Origin: Longimicrobium sp.
Lineage (GTDB): Bacteria > Gemmatimonadota > Gemmatimonadetes > Longimicrobiales > Longimicrobiaceae
Assembly (NCBI RefSeq): GCF_036388275.1
Contig: NZ_DASVSF010000003.1
Coordinates: forward strand, 52,362 to 116,361
DNA: 64,000 nucleotides
Direction: 5' to 3'
Positions 1 through 8,038 of the stretch are shown here, piece after piece; positions within the stretch are counted from its first letter, which is position 1, and each line of letters opens with the position of its first letter. The notes beneath the pieces were generated by a model that had not been told where the DNA came from, did no database searches, and was given only the letters and a program-made list of their open reading frames with translations. The position numbers were made by a program, and so were the translations under genes.

Positions 1-127
1 CGTCGCGCGAGCGCTGGATGCGCTCTTCGCTGCCGGCGGCCAGCACCACGCGGGTGCCCAGGTCCGTCGCCACCTGCTCTACCTGCTCCAGCGTCAGGCT
101 GTCGCCGTCGATCTCGATCTGCCGCAT
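1..127 (-). CDS. hutH: Histidine ammonia-lyase, N-terminal fragment (cut by window edge)
   Basis: Only the first 42 residues are inside the window. They begin MRQIEIDGDSLTLEQVEQVA and continue to an EERIQRSRD stretch, which matches the N-terminus of aromatic amino acid lyases (HutH/PAL family). The family deaminates histidine to urocanate, the first step of histidine degradation, using an MIO cofactor formed from an Ala-Ser-Gly triad. That triad lies outside the window, so HAL versus a tyrosine or phenylalanine lyase cannot be decided here. A good sigma-70 promoter lies just upstream, so the gene probably starts its own transcript. Confidence 0.75.
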   Translation of the reverse strand, partial: MRQIEIDGDSLTLEQVEQVATDLGTRVVLAAGSEERIQRSRD

Positions 128-161
128 CGGTTCGGTTGCGTTGGGGATGGAAGCAGCTCTG

Positions 162-190
162 AAATTAGACACCCCGCACGAGCCTGTCAA
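162..190 (-). promoter_or_regulatory. Sigma-70 promoter for hutH
   Basis: On the minus strand there is a perfect -35 hexamer TTGACA (185-190), a 17-nt spacer and a -10-like TAATTT (162-167). It lies about 35 nt upstream of the hutH ATG. No operator was recognised. Confidence 0.6.
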
Positions 191-214
191 CGGTCGTGCG
201 CATCCCTGAAACGT

Positions 215-253
215 GGAGACCCGCGCCGGGGCAGGTGCCCGGCGCGGGTCTCC
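215..253 (-). terminator. Strong hairpin after the 273-1454 lipoprotein gene
   Basis: A perfect 16-bp inverted repeat (GGAGACCCGCGCCGGG and its complement) encloses a 7-nt loop, 20 nt past the lipoprotein stop codon. On the minus strand it is followed by ACGTTT, so the U-run is weak but the stem is very stable. Confidence 0.6.
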
Positions 254-272
254 ATCGCGTTCCCGACCGCCG

Positions 273-1454
273 TTACCGCGGCGCCACGTTCAGCCGCGGC
301 TCGTTGGGAATCGTCTGGTACGCCCAGTCGAAGATCATCAGGTCGCGGCCCGCCTGGTTGCTTCCCAGCAGCTGCACGCGAACCACGCCGTGGTGCACCT
401 GCCCGTTCGCGCCGGGCACGCGGAACACGTAGCTGTACTCGGGCGTCACGGCGATGGGCGCGCTGCTGTACCCGGTCGTCGGAGCGACCTTGGCGGCGAT
501 GCAGTCCGCGTCGGCGCCGGGGCCGCAGGTGAGCGCCGTGGTGCGGCCGAACTCCACCACCTGCGCGCCGTTCAGCGGCACCAGCCGCCACCCGGCGGAT
601 CCCGTCTCCAGGCGGAAGTGCGCGCTGGTGGACGTGCCCGCGACGACCGGGTTCTGCGATTCGCTCGTCACGAAGCGGAAGCCGCTCTGCGTGGGGTCTC
701 CGGCGTGTGCGTAGATCAGCTCGCCGGTGAAGTCCGGGCGCGGCACCGCCAGCATCTGCGCGCTCAGGTTGCTCACGTGGCCCATCGTGTCGACCGTGGC
801 TACACGGTAGCCGTATTCGAACCCGTTCTGCGCCTGCTCGTCCAGAAAGCCGCGCCCGTCGGTCTCGCCCACGCGGTACAGCTCCGGCTGCCCCTGCAGC
901 TGCGTGAGGAACACCATGTAGCGGGCCACGTTGGCGCCGTTGGTGTTGTCCGTCCACCGCAGGTACACGGCGTCGTCCAGCCCCACCGGCGTTCCCGCCA
1001 CCGGCGCGGCCGGGCGGGTGTTGGCCGGCACGGACACCTCTTCGGCGAACTCGCTGGAGGTTTCGAGGTCGCTGGCCTCGTCCACGGCGGCGACGTAGTA
1101 GGTGTACGCGCTCCCGTGCTGCACGTTGCGGTCGGCGTACACGCACCCCGCCTCCGTGCAGGAGGTGACGGTGGCGATCAGCGAATAGGCACTGGAGGTC
1201 GACCGCTTGCCGTACACGCGGAACACTTCGTTGCCCCAGTCGCTGGGCGGACGCCAGGTGAGCTGCACGGTCGGGTGGCCCACCGGCGTGGTGCCGTTGA
1301 ACCCCTCGAACACCCACTGGTAGCTCACGGCCAGGTCGCGCGGCTCGCCCGGTTCATCGCCGGGGCCCACGATCACCCCGCGGTCGGTGGGATCGCAGGC
1401 GGCCAGCATCAGCAGGCCCGCCGCGGCGGACATCCATCGTTTCGTGCTCGTCAT
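273..1454 (-). CDS. Secreted lipoprotein with fibronectin-III-like domains
   Basis: This 393-residue protein starts MTSTKRWMSAAAGLLMLAAC, a lipoprotein signal with the lipobox ending at Cys20, so it should be anchored in the envelope. The open frame continues upstream, but the chosen ATG is where the signal peptide begins. The middle contains two segments that read like fibronectin type III folds (VQLTWRPPSDWGNEVFRVYG, then a VYLRWTDNTNGANVARYMV segment), with the usual Trp and Tyr spacing. No catalytic motif was recognised. Such proteins usually bind polymers or other surface proteins; the exact role is unknown. It is followed by a strong hairpin. Confidence 0.75.
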   Translation of the reverse strand: MTSTKRWMSAAAGLLMLAACDPTDRGVIVGPGDEPGEPRDLAVSYQWVFEGFNGTTPVGHPTVQLTWRPPSDWGNEVFRVYGKRSTSSAYSLIATVTSCTEAGCVYADRNVQHGSAYTYYVAAVDEASDLETSSEFAEEVSVPANTRPAAPVAGTPVGLDDAVYLRWTDNTNGANVARYMVFLTQLQGQPELYRVGETDGRGFLDEQAQNGFEYGYRVATVDTMGHVSNLSAQMLAVPRPDFTGELIYAHAGDPTQSGFRFVTSESQNPVVAGTSTSAHFRLETGSAGWRLVPLNGAQVVEFGRTTALTCGPGADADCIAAKVAPTTGYSSAPIAVTPEYSYVFRVPGANGQVHHGVVRVQLLGSNQAGRDLMIFDWAYQTIPNEPRLNVAPR

Positions 1455-1633
1455 GGGAGGGTCTTTCCCGATTGTTACGGTTGGGTGCGGGCTCGGTGGT
1501 CCCGGCCTCTGCAAAAGCAACCGCCGTTCCGCCCGTGGCCCGATGAGGACATCCACCGCAAGCGTTTGTACAACAATCACTTGCCCTGATCTACGCACGA
1601 CACGACCCCCGCGCGCCTGTCCCGTATGAACGT

Positions 1634-1667
1634 CGAACGGGTGTCGCCTGCGAGGGACACCCGTTCG
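1634..1667 (-). terminator. Hairpin downstream of lptD
   Basis: Twelve-base arms CGAACGGGTGTC / GACACCCGTTCG with a 10-nt loop, 33 nt after the lptD stop. There is no clear U-run. It probably ends the long pal-to-lptD transcript. Confidence 0.5.
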
Positions 1668-1700
1668 GGAACAGCCTTCCACCGGCGAGCGCGGCTACTG

Positions 1701-4700
1701 CTAAGGCGTCCTGGGCCGCGTGGTGCCTTCGGTCCGGTTGCCGCCCAGGTTCTGGCGGCGGTAGTCGGCCTTCAGGTCCGGCAGGTCCGTCAGGTGCGCC
1801 GAGAACGAGAACGACGTGTTGCCGTTGGGGGCGCGCACGATGTCGAAGTTGGCCTGCCAGCGGTACAGGTCGCGCTTCAGGTTCAGCACCTGCATGGCGA
1901 ACTCGTTCTCGGTGATGGAATACTGCGTGTTCCAGTTCACCGCCCAGTTGCGCGTGGGATAGAACGTCACGTTCAGCCGCAGGTTCTGGTTGTCGCCCGA
2001 CAGGCTGCGCCGGGGCACGTCGTCAAGCGGGCTGGGGCGCTGGCGCTGCAGCGAGTAGCCCACGGACACGTTCCATGGCCCGGCGCCCCCCGTACCCGTG
2101 GTCAGCTCCTGCCCCGTCGCCGTCTGCGAGCCGGGCGGGTCCACCGGGGCAACCCCCTCCTCGGGCGGGGTGTTGCCGCGCTCCGTCCGCCGCTCCCCCT
2201 CGTCGGCCCGGGCAAAACCCAGCCAGCGGAAGAGCGCCGAGTTGGCGCCGAAGCTCACCTGCGTTCCCAACTGGGTGAGGAAGGGCGAGAACCGCCCGCG
2301 CCGCGTTCCCACCGTGGTGCCGGAGCCCGCCCGCTCCTCCTCGAACAGGTCGTGCGCCAGGGTGATGTTCAATCCCCCGAACAGGTCCGAGCGCAGCGTG
2401 CTGGACAGGTCGTCCGTCTGGAACCGATAGAACGGCGTCTCCTGCGTACGGGGCGTGCCCGGCGCCGGGATCAGCGAGCGGTCCGGCCGCGGCGCGAAGT
2501 TGTAGGCCAGCGCGCTGGTGTTGATGGCCAGCAGCGTCACCTTGCGGTCCTGGTCCGGCGCGTCGCCGCTGACGCCGGGCCGCCCACCCGCCGAGTCGGG
2601 CACGGCGGCGGCGGGGTTCCCCGGCGCCGCGGGAAGCCCCAGGGTGTCGGTCTGCGCGCCGGGGTTGCCCGCGCCTGCGTCCGACGGGTTGCCCGTCCCC
2701 GCGCGGGCAATCTGCTCGTTTCGCTCCGACTGCGCGGGGCGGCGCACCTTGGCCTCGAACGTCTGGTCGAACTGCAGCGTCACCTCGTTCTGCTCGCGTC
2801 CGCCCTGCTCGCCGAACACCGCCCGCTGCAGGTCGTTCTGCGGCACCTGCGGCGAGTACGTGTAGCGCAGCCCCGGGGTGATGTGGTGCCGGATGGCCGA
2901 GTACTGGCCGAAGCCGGGAAAGAAGCCGAACAATTCCGTCTGCAGCCCCGCCCCGAAGTTCACCCGCGGGGTGCCCGCGATGAAGCGGCCGAACGCCTGC
3001 TGCTTTTCGACGGAAAGCACCGAGTCGGGGTGGATGATGGAGTCGCGCCGCACCACCTGCTGCCCGAGGCTGATGTTGGGCGTGAGCCGGGTGGCGCCGA
3101 TCAGCCGGAACTCGTAGCCGGTGGATGCGCTCCAGTCCAGCGTCTCGTTGCGGAGCCCGGGAAGAAAGCCCAGGCCGCCGCCGCCGGGGGCGGGGTCCAC
3201 CAGCAGGCTGTCGATGGAAGCCAGGGACTCGCGGTCGTCGCGGCTGTAGCGCAGCCCCCCGCCCACCGCGATGGGCCCGATGCGGACGTTGCCCGTGAGG
3301 TTGGCCCCGGCCCGCGCATCGTTGGCCAGCCGCCGCTCGTACGCCTGGTCGCGCGTGTTGCGGTCGTAGTTCACGTCGCCGGTGAGCGTCAGCGACGCGT
3401 CGTTGTACCAGCGCAGCGTGCCCTCGCCCGCGGGGAAGATGGTGACGGTCTGCGGGCTGATGCTCAGCCGCGAACCCAGCCGGCTGTCGCCCGTGGCGAT
3501 GTCCTGCCGCAGCTCGGCGCCGCTGCTGATCTGACCCCAGTCTGCCCGGCGGGTGAGCGAAAAGGTGGAGCTGATCTCGCTCGTCTGCCGCAGCGGGTCG
3601 ATGGACCGGTTGCGCTCGAACTCGGTGCTCGACGCGTAGTTGAGCGCGGTGTTCAGGGTGGTGCGCTCGTTGGGCTGCCAGTTTCCGCCGCCGCGCAGGT
3701 TGATGCTGTTGGCGCCCTGCTCGCGCCAGAACCGCTGGAACGAGAGGTCGGCGTTCATGAAGCGGCGCCGGTTGGTGTACTGGTAGCCCCCGGTCAGCGA
3801 CATCCACGACTGGCTGCGCCAGTCGAAGGAAACCTGCGCCCCCGTGTACTCGCTGAGCGCCCAGTAGTACCCGATGTTGCCGATGTGCCGCCCCGTGCCC
3901 CGCTCGCCCCGGCCGGGGGCGTCCGTACGGACGATGTCGGTGATTTCGAACTCCGGGATGAGCACGCCGCTGCGCCGCCCCTTGGCCAGGTCCTGCACGA
4001 TGAAGGGCAGGATGAAGACGGGCACGTTGCGGAAGTACAGGTACGCCGGGCGGCCGATCAGCACGCGGTTCCGGATCACCTTCATCCGGTCGACCTTGAA
4101 GTGGTACGCGGGCTCCTCGCGCTCGTCGGAGGTGAAGGTGCTGCTCGTGCCGTACACGCGCGCGCCCTGCTCCTCGGACGTGACGTTGCCCTGCACGTAC
4201 CAGGTGGCGCCCTCGTCGATGGTCGTCTTGGCCCCGCGCACGCTGGCCCGCTCGGCGGCCAGGTCGTAGTAGATCACGTCGCCGGTGATGTCCTGGCCTT
4301 CGCCCGTCACGTGGGGCTTGCCGTAGATCTCGACGAAGTCGCTGAGCTCGCGGTAGACGATGGAGTCGGTGGCGGTGAGCTCCGTTCCCTGCCGGTTGAC
4401 CACCGCGTTGCCGCGCAGCCGCAGCGTGCGCTCGGCGTTGCGGAACTCGGCACTGTCGGCCTGATACTCCACGGGCACGTAGCCTTCCAGCTTCAGCAGC
4501 TGGTCGATCACGCTGTCCTGCACCACTTCCCGTCGGGCGGCGCTGTCCTTGGGCACCGTGTCGGCCTGCGGGCGCGGGCGCGCGGGGGCCTGCCCCGTGG
4601 GGCGCCCGCGGGGGCTGGTGGGGATCTGCGCCTCGGCGGGCGCGGCGGCCAGCGCCAGGGCCAGCAGCGCCAGCCCGGGCGCCAGCGCGCGGGCCGCCAT

Positions 4701-4751
4701 CGGGTACCACTTCATCGACATCGGATTCAATCCCACGAAAGTCCAGCTCAT
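1701..4751 (-). CDS. lptD: LPS-assembly outer membrane protein, LptD-like
   Basis: This protein has about 1016 residues. A signal peptide ends near APAEA, so the true start may be the ATG at 4721 or 4715 rather than the one abutting tatC. After the signal comes an OstA/LptA-like jellyroll (LRLRGNAVVNRQGTELTATD, then VIYYDLAAERASVRGA). A large beta-barrel follows with many aromatic-rich strands (GRRSGVLIPEFEITD, then WALSEYTGAQVSFDWRSQSW). This is the layout of the LptD branch found outside Proteobacteria. The family inserts lipopolysaccharide into the outer leaflet. A Pro/Gly/Ala-rich low-complexity stretch lies near residues 670-730. The gene follows tatC with no gap, so it is probably translationally linked to it. 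Confidence 0.85.
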   Translation of the reverse strand: MSWTFVGLNPMSMKWYPMAARALAPGLALLALALAAAPAEAQIPTSPRGRPTGQAPARPRPQADTVPKDSAARREVVQDSVIDQLLKLEGYVPVEYQADSAEFRNAERTLRLRGNAVVNRQGTELTATDSIVYRELSDFVEIYGKPHVTGEGQDITGDVIYYDLAAERASVRGAKTTIDEGATWYVQGNVTSEEQGARVYGTSSTFTSDEREEPAYHFKVDRMKVIRNRVLIGRPAYLYFRNVPVFILPFIVQDLAKGRRSGVLIPEFEITDIVRTDAPGRGERGTGRHIGNIGYYWALSEYTGAQVSFDWRSQSWMSLTGGYQYTNRRRFMNADLSFQRFWREQGANSINLRGGGNWQPNERTTLNTALNYASSTEFERNRSIDPLRQTSEISSTFSLTRRADWGQISSGAELRQDIATGDSRLGSRLSISPQTVTIFPAGEGTLRWYNDASLTLTGDVNYDRNTRDQAYERRLANDARAGANLTGNVRIGPIAVGGGLRYSRDDRESLASIDSLLVDPAPGGGGLGFLPGLRNETLDWSASTGYEFRLIGATRLTPNISLGQQVVRRDSIIHPDSVLSVEKQQAFGRFIAGTPRVNFGAGLQTELFGFFPGFGQYSAIRHHITPGLRYTYSPQVPQNDLQRAVFGEQGGREQNEVTLQFDQTFEAKVRRPAQSERNEQIARAGTGNPSDAGAGNPGAQTDTLGLPAAPGNPAAAVPDSAGGRPGVSGDAPDQDRKVTLLAINTSALAYNFAPRPDRSLIPAPGTPRTQETPFYRFQTDDLSSTLRSDLFGGLNITLAHDLFEEERAGSGTTVGTRRGRFSPFLTQLGTQVSFGANSALFRWLGFARADEGERRTERGNTPPEEGVAPVDPPGSQTATGQELTTGTGGAGPWNVSVGYSLQRQRPSPLDDVPRRSLSGDNQNLRLNVTFYPTRNWAVNWNTQYSITENEFAMQVLNLKRDLYRWQANFDIVRAPNGNTSFSFSAHLTDLPDLKADYRRQNLGGNRTEGTTRPRTP

Positions 4752-5519
4752 TCAGGCGCCCGCGGCGGCGTGGGCAAGGCGGCGGCGGGCCACCAGGCGC
4801 GACAGCACGATGCTCAGCTCGTACAGCAGGGTCAGCGGCACCATCATCATCAGCGTCACGGTGATCACGTCACCCGGGGTGAGCACCGAGGCGACCACGG
4901 TGATGCCGGCGATGGCGTGGCGCCGCTTGGAGGCCAGGAACTCGGGCGTCACCAGCCCCATGGCCGACAGGATCAGGATGACCACCGGCAGCTCGAAGAC
5001 GATGCCGAACGCCAGCAGCAGCCGCGTGACCATCGCCATATAGGGGCCCACGACGATGTTTTGTTCCAGGAACCGGGTCTGGAACCCCATCGTGAACTCC
5101 AGCGTCACGGGCAGCACGAAGCGGTAGGCCATGTACACGCCGCCCAGGAACAGGACGACGCCCAGGTACAGCGACGGCACGATTACCCGCTTTTCCGACG
5201 GCAGCAGCGCGGGGGCCAGGAACGCCCACACCTGGTAGATCACCACGGGCGACGCCAGCACCAGCCCCGTGGTGATCGCCAGCTTCAGGGTGACGAAGAA
5301 CGGGTCGGTGGGGCTCAGGTACTTGAGCTTTTCGCCGTGCAGGAACGGCTCGATGGGGCGGATGAGCAGCATCATCACCCCCAGGCGGTCCACCAGCACG
5401 AACCCCGCGATGGAGCAGGCGATCACCGCCAGCAGGCTCCACAGGATGCGCCAGCGCAGCTCCTCGAGGTGGTCGAGGAACGGCATTTCGCCGGGCCGGC
5501 TGCTCTGGAAGATTCCCAT
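4752..5519 (-). CDS. tatC: Twin-arginine translocase subunit TatC
   Basis: This 255-residue protein has the family N-terminus MPFLDHLEELRWRILWSLLA and six hydrophobic segments, including the FVLPVTLEFTMGFQ loop region and a FELPVVILILSAMG helix. TatC recognises twin-arginine signal peptides and, with TatA, exports folded proteins. No tatA is visible in this window. The start used is MGIFQSS; MPFLDHLEELR 11 residues later is also possible. The gene lies between nrdR and lptD, and its stop codon abuts the lptD ATG. Confidence 0.95.
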   Translation of the reverse strand: MGIFQSSRPGEMPFLDHLEELRWRILWSLLAVIACSIAGFVLVDRLGVMMLLIRPIEPFLHGEKLKYLSPTDPFFVTLKLAITTGLVLASPVVIYQVWAFLAPALLPSEKRVIVPSLYLGVVLFLGGVYMAYRFVLPVTLEFTMGFQTRFLEQNIVVGPYMAMVTRLLLAFGIVFELPVVILILSAMGLVTPEFLASKRRHAIAGITVVASVLTPGDVITVTLMMMVPLTLLYELSIVLSRLVARRRLAHAAAGA

Positions 5520-5542
5520 CGTTCCCTGAAAGAAAACCAGAA

Positions 5543-5566
5543 GCGGGCGCGGCCCTCCGCGCCCGC
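5543..5566 (-). terminator. Hairpin between nrdR and tatC
   Basis: Ten-base arms GCGGGCGCGG / CCGCGCCCGC with a 4-nt loop, followed on the minus strand by TTCTGGTTTTC. It resembles an intrinsic terminator just after nrdR and could lower readthrough into tatC-lptD. Confidence 0.55.
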
Positions 5567-5573
5567 CGAATCG

Positions 5574-6122
5574 TCAGTTCCCCGCCTGCCCCGCGCCCTC
5601 GTCCTCGTCGTCGGCTCCCAGGCCGGGGAGCTCGAACTCGGGCTGCACCTTGCGGTACTCGCGCCGCGTCTGCTTGTCGCGCAGGTCGCGGAACTCCAGC
5701 AGGAACTCTTCCGGGTCCTGGAAGTTGCGGTAGACGGACGCGAAGCGCACGTAGGCGATGTGGTCGCGGCGCTTCAGCCGGTCCATCACCATCTCGCCGA
5801 TCTCCTTGCTCCCCGCCTCGCCGCTTTCGCGCCGGTCCAGCTCGCGCTCGATCTCCTCGACGATGCGGTCGATCTCGGCCGGGGTCACCGGGCGCTTGGC
5901 CGTGGCGATCTGCAGGCTGGTCAGCAGCTTGCGCCGGTCGAACGGCTCGCGCTCCCCGTCGCGCTTGAGCACCTGCAGGGGCCGCTCCTCGATGTACTCG
6001 TACGTCGTGAAGCGGCGCTCGCACTTCAGGCACTCGCGGCGGCGGCGCACGGCGCGGCCCTCGCGCACGCTGCGCGAGTCGACCACGCGGTCGTCGGTGT
6101 GGTGGCAGAACGGGCAGCGCAC
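5574..6122 (-). CDS. nrdR: Transcriptional repressor NrdR
   Basis: This 182-residue protein begins MRCPFCHHTDDRVVDSR, followed by RRRRECLKCERRFTTYE. This is the four-cysteine zinc ribbon that reads NrdR boxes at ribonucleotide reductase promoters. The central ATP-cone follows (VLKRDGEREPFDRRKLL, then PVTPAEIDRIVEEIERELD). Known NrdR proteins are near 150 residues; the extra acidic C-terminal tail (ADDEDEGAGQAGN) is a lineage extension. No nrd structural gene is in the window, so its targets lie elsewhere. Confidence 0.95.
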   Translation of the reverse strand: MRCPFCHHTDDRVVDSRSVREGRAVRRRRECLKCERRFTTYEYIEERPLQVLKRDGEREPFDRRKLLTSLQIATAKRPVTPAEIDRIVEEIERELDRRESGEAGSKEIGEMVMDRLKRRDHIAYVRFASVYRNFQDPEEFLLEFRDLRDKQTRREYRKVQPEFELPGLGADDEDEGAGQAGN

Positions 6123-6169
6123 GGCCTAGAACCCCGCCGGGGCGCCCGGGTTCACCGGAGCGGCCTGGA

Positions 6170-6922
6170 TCACCGGGTCCCCAGCCGCTGAAGCTCGGTG
6201 CGGGCCTCGGCTGCCTCGGGGCTGCGGGGGAACCGCTGCACCACCTGGTTCAGCCGGGTGCGGGCCTGCGTGCGGTTGCCGCGCCCCAGCTCCAGCCGCC
6301 CGATCCGCAGCAGCGCCGCCGGCGCCCGGGCCGAGGTGGCGTGCTCGCTCAGCACCCGCTCGTACGCGGTGATGGCGGCCGGCACGTCGCGCGCCTGCTC
6401 GTAGCTCTGCCCGATGTTGTACTGCGCGTCCGGGGCCAGCCGGTGCTCGGGGGCGGCGCGCAGGAACTCCTCGAAGCCGCCCCGCGCCGTGGCGACCGAC
6501 CCGCGCCGCAGGGCCGCGAGCGCCGCGTCGAACAGTTCCTGCGGGTCGGCCGCTTCTTCCTGGGGCGCTGCGTCGGCGCGCTGGGCGGCGGCCTGGGCGC
6601 GCCGGGCCTCTTCGGCGGCGGTGTCGACCTGGCGACGGAGTGCGCCCAGCTGCGCCTGGTTCTGTCCGCTCAGCTCCTGGATCTGCACCAGCTGGCGGTC
6701 GATGGCCACCAGCCGGTTGGCCAGGTCGCCGCGCAGCCGGACGTTCTGGTCGCTGAGGCTGTCGAGCATGGCCTCGGTGCGCGCGATCAGCACGGTCACC
6801 ATGGAGTCCTGCCGGGCCTGCTGCGAGGCCATTCCCAGCTGCAGGTCGCGGATGTCCTGCTTGGTGGCGATGCAGCCGGCCAGCAGGGGAAAGGCGAGCG
6901 CCGCCAGCGCCGCGCGCCTCAT
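6170..6922 (-). CDS. ybgF: Tol-Pal system protein YbgF/CpoB-like, lipoprotein with TPRs
   Basis: This 250-residue protein starts MRRAALAALAFPLLAGC, a lipoprotein signal ending at Cys17; E. coli CpoB is periplasmic rather than lipidated. A coiled coil covers about residues 25-110. Tetratricopeptide-type repeats then run to the end (QELFDAALAALRRGSVATAR, YNIGQSYEQARDVPAAITAY). CpoB coordinates septal peptidoglycan synthesis with Tol-mediated outer-membrane constriction. Its ATG overlaps the pal stop codon by 4 nt, which supports co-translation. Confidence 0.85.
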   Translation of the reverse strand: MRRAALAALAFPLLAGCIATKQDIRDLQLGMASQQARQDSMVTVLIARTEAMLDSLSDQNVRLRGDLANRLVAIDRQLVQIQELSGQNQAQLGALRRQVDTAAEEARRAQAAAQRADAAPQEEAADPQELFDAALAALRRGSVATARGGFEEFLRAAPEHRLAPDAQYNIGQSYEQARDVPAAITAYERVLSEHATSARAPAALLRIGRLELGRGNRTQARTRLNQVVQRFPRSPEAAEARTELQRLGTR

Positions 6923-7527
6923 CGCAGCTCCTGTGGCACCACGCGCACCTCGCCGGCCGCGATGGCGAACTCCACGCGCCGGTTGCGCGCGAACGCATCT
7001 TCGCCCTCGCCCTCGGCCAGCGGGCGCTCCTTGCCCAGGCTGACGGTGGTGAAGCGGTCGGCGTTCACGCCGTAGTTGGCCAGGTACGCGCGCACCGCCT
7101 CGGCGCGGCGCTGGCCCAGCGCCAGGTTGTATTCGGTGCTGCCGCGCTGGTCGGCGTGGCCTTCCACGCGCAGCCGGACGCCGGGGTTGGCCTGCAGCAC
7201 GGCGGCCTTGAGCTGAAGGATCTCCGCCGCGGTGGGGGTGATCTCGTTGCTGTCGTACTCGAAGAAGACGATCTCGGTGAGCACCTCGCGGGCCCCCGCG
7301 GTTTCGCGCGCCAGGCGCTCGCGTTCCGTCCGCTCACGCTCGGCGCGGTCGCGCTCGGCGGTCTCGCGGTCATTCGCGAGGCGGATGGAGTCCGCGCGCG
7401 CGCGGTCGGCGGCGCTCTCGGTCGTGGCGTCCGGGGTGGGCGCGGTGGTGACGGCCGGGCGCTTCTTGCATGCGCCCAGGGCCATGACGGGAACGAGGGC
7501 GATGACCACGGCGTGGCGAAGGTTCAT
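6919..7527 (-). CDS. pal: Peptidoglycan-associated lipoprotein Pal (OmpA-like)
   Basis: This 202-residue lipoprotein has signal MNLRHAVVIALVPVMALGAC. A charged helical linker of D/R/E-rich repeats (about residues 45-85) leads to an OmpA-like domain with VFFEYDSNEITP, LRVEGHADQRGSTEYNLALG and a NRRVEFAI terminus, the diaminopimelate-binding fold. Pal tethers the outer membrane to peptidoglycan and binds TolB. The start is fixed by an AGGAG 9 nt upstream and by the lipobox. In most tol loci pal directly follows tolB; here a 511-nt repeat-filled spacer separates them. Confidence 0.95.
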   Translation of the reverse strand: MNLRHAVVIALVPVMALGACKKRPAVTTAPTPDATTESAADRARADSIRLANDRETAERDRAERERTERERLARETAGAREVLTEIVFFEYDSNEITPTAAEILQLKAAVLQANPGVRLRVEGHADQRGSTEYNLALGQRRAEAVRAYLANYGVNADRFTTVSLGKERPLAEGEGEDAFARNRRVEFAIAAGEVRVVPQELR

Positions 7528-8038
7528 TCGGTTTCTCCTGGCGTTTGGTGCGGTGCTGCGTGTGATGGTTCCCCCTCCCCCGGCCCCTCCCCCGCTGCGC
7601 AGGGGAGGGGGAGACCTGAATCGCGCTCTGGCTGAGACTGGCGCATGCCGCAGCCGCCCCCCTCTCCCGGCCTCTCCCCCATAAACCCCATGGGGGAGAG
7701 GAGAATTCGATTGCGCTCCGGCTGGCCCCGCACACTCGACTGGCTCCCTTCCCCAGCGCAATTTGCGAGGGAAGGGCTGGGGATGGGGGGCGCCCGCCCG
7801 AGCACCGGACCTGCCCACCCACGCCTCGACCTGGGGTGTACCCCCTCTCCCACGCTGTTTGTGGGAGAGGGTGGCACGCGTGTCAGCGCGGCCGGGTGAG
7901 GGCCCCACGGCAGCCGAGGCCTCGGCTACGGTGACCGCTGCCGCGCCCGGGCTGGTACGTGCCCCAGGCTAGATCCTTCGGCCCGCGACGTCTCTGCTAC
8001 GGGCTAATTCCCCGCGCCTGGGCCTTCAGGATGACAGA
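7528..8038. repeat. Intergenic repeat cluster between tolB and pal
   Basis: This 511-nt stretch has no gene. It is built from modules that recur elsewhere in the window. One is a C-rich/G-rich inverted module with the GAATTCGATTGCGCTCCGG signature (7710-7728). Another is a hairpin module CTCCCTTCCCCAGCGCAATT with its tail GGGGCGCCCGCCCGAGCACC (7743-7803), which recurs at 19582-19648 and inverted near 19058-19104. The last is CTAGATCCTTCGGCCCGCG...CCTTCAGGATGACAG (7970-8037), which recurs at 19483 and 26073. They resemble REP-type elements. Confidence 0.75.

Noticed and set aside
1626..6191. A 1521-residue open frame on the plus strand opposite lptD, tatC and nrdR
   Set aside because: It is Arg/Gly/Ala/His-rich with no domains and lies exactly antisense to three clear genes; it results from high GC.
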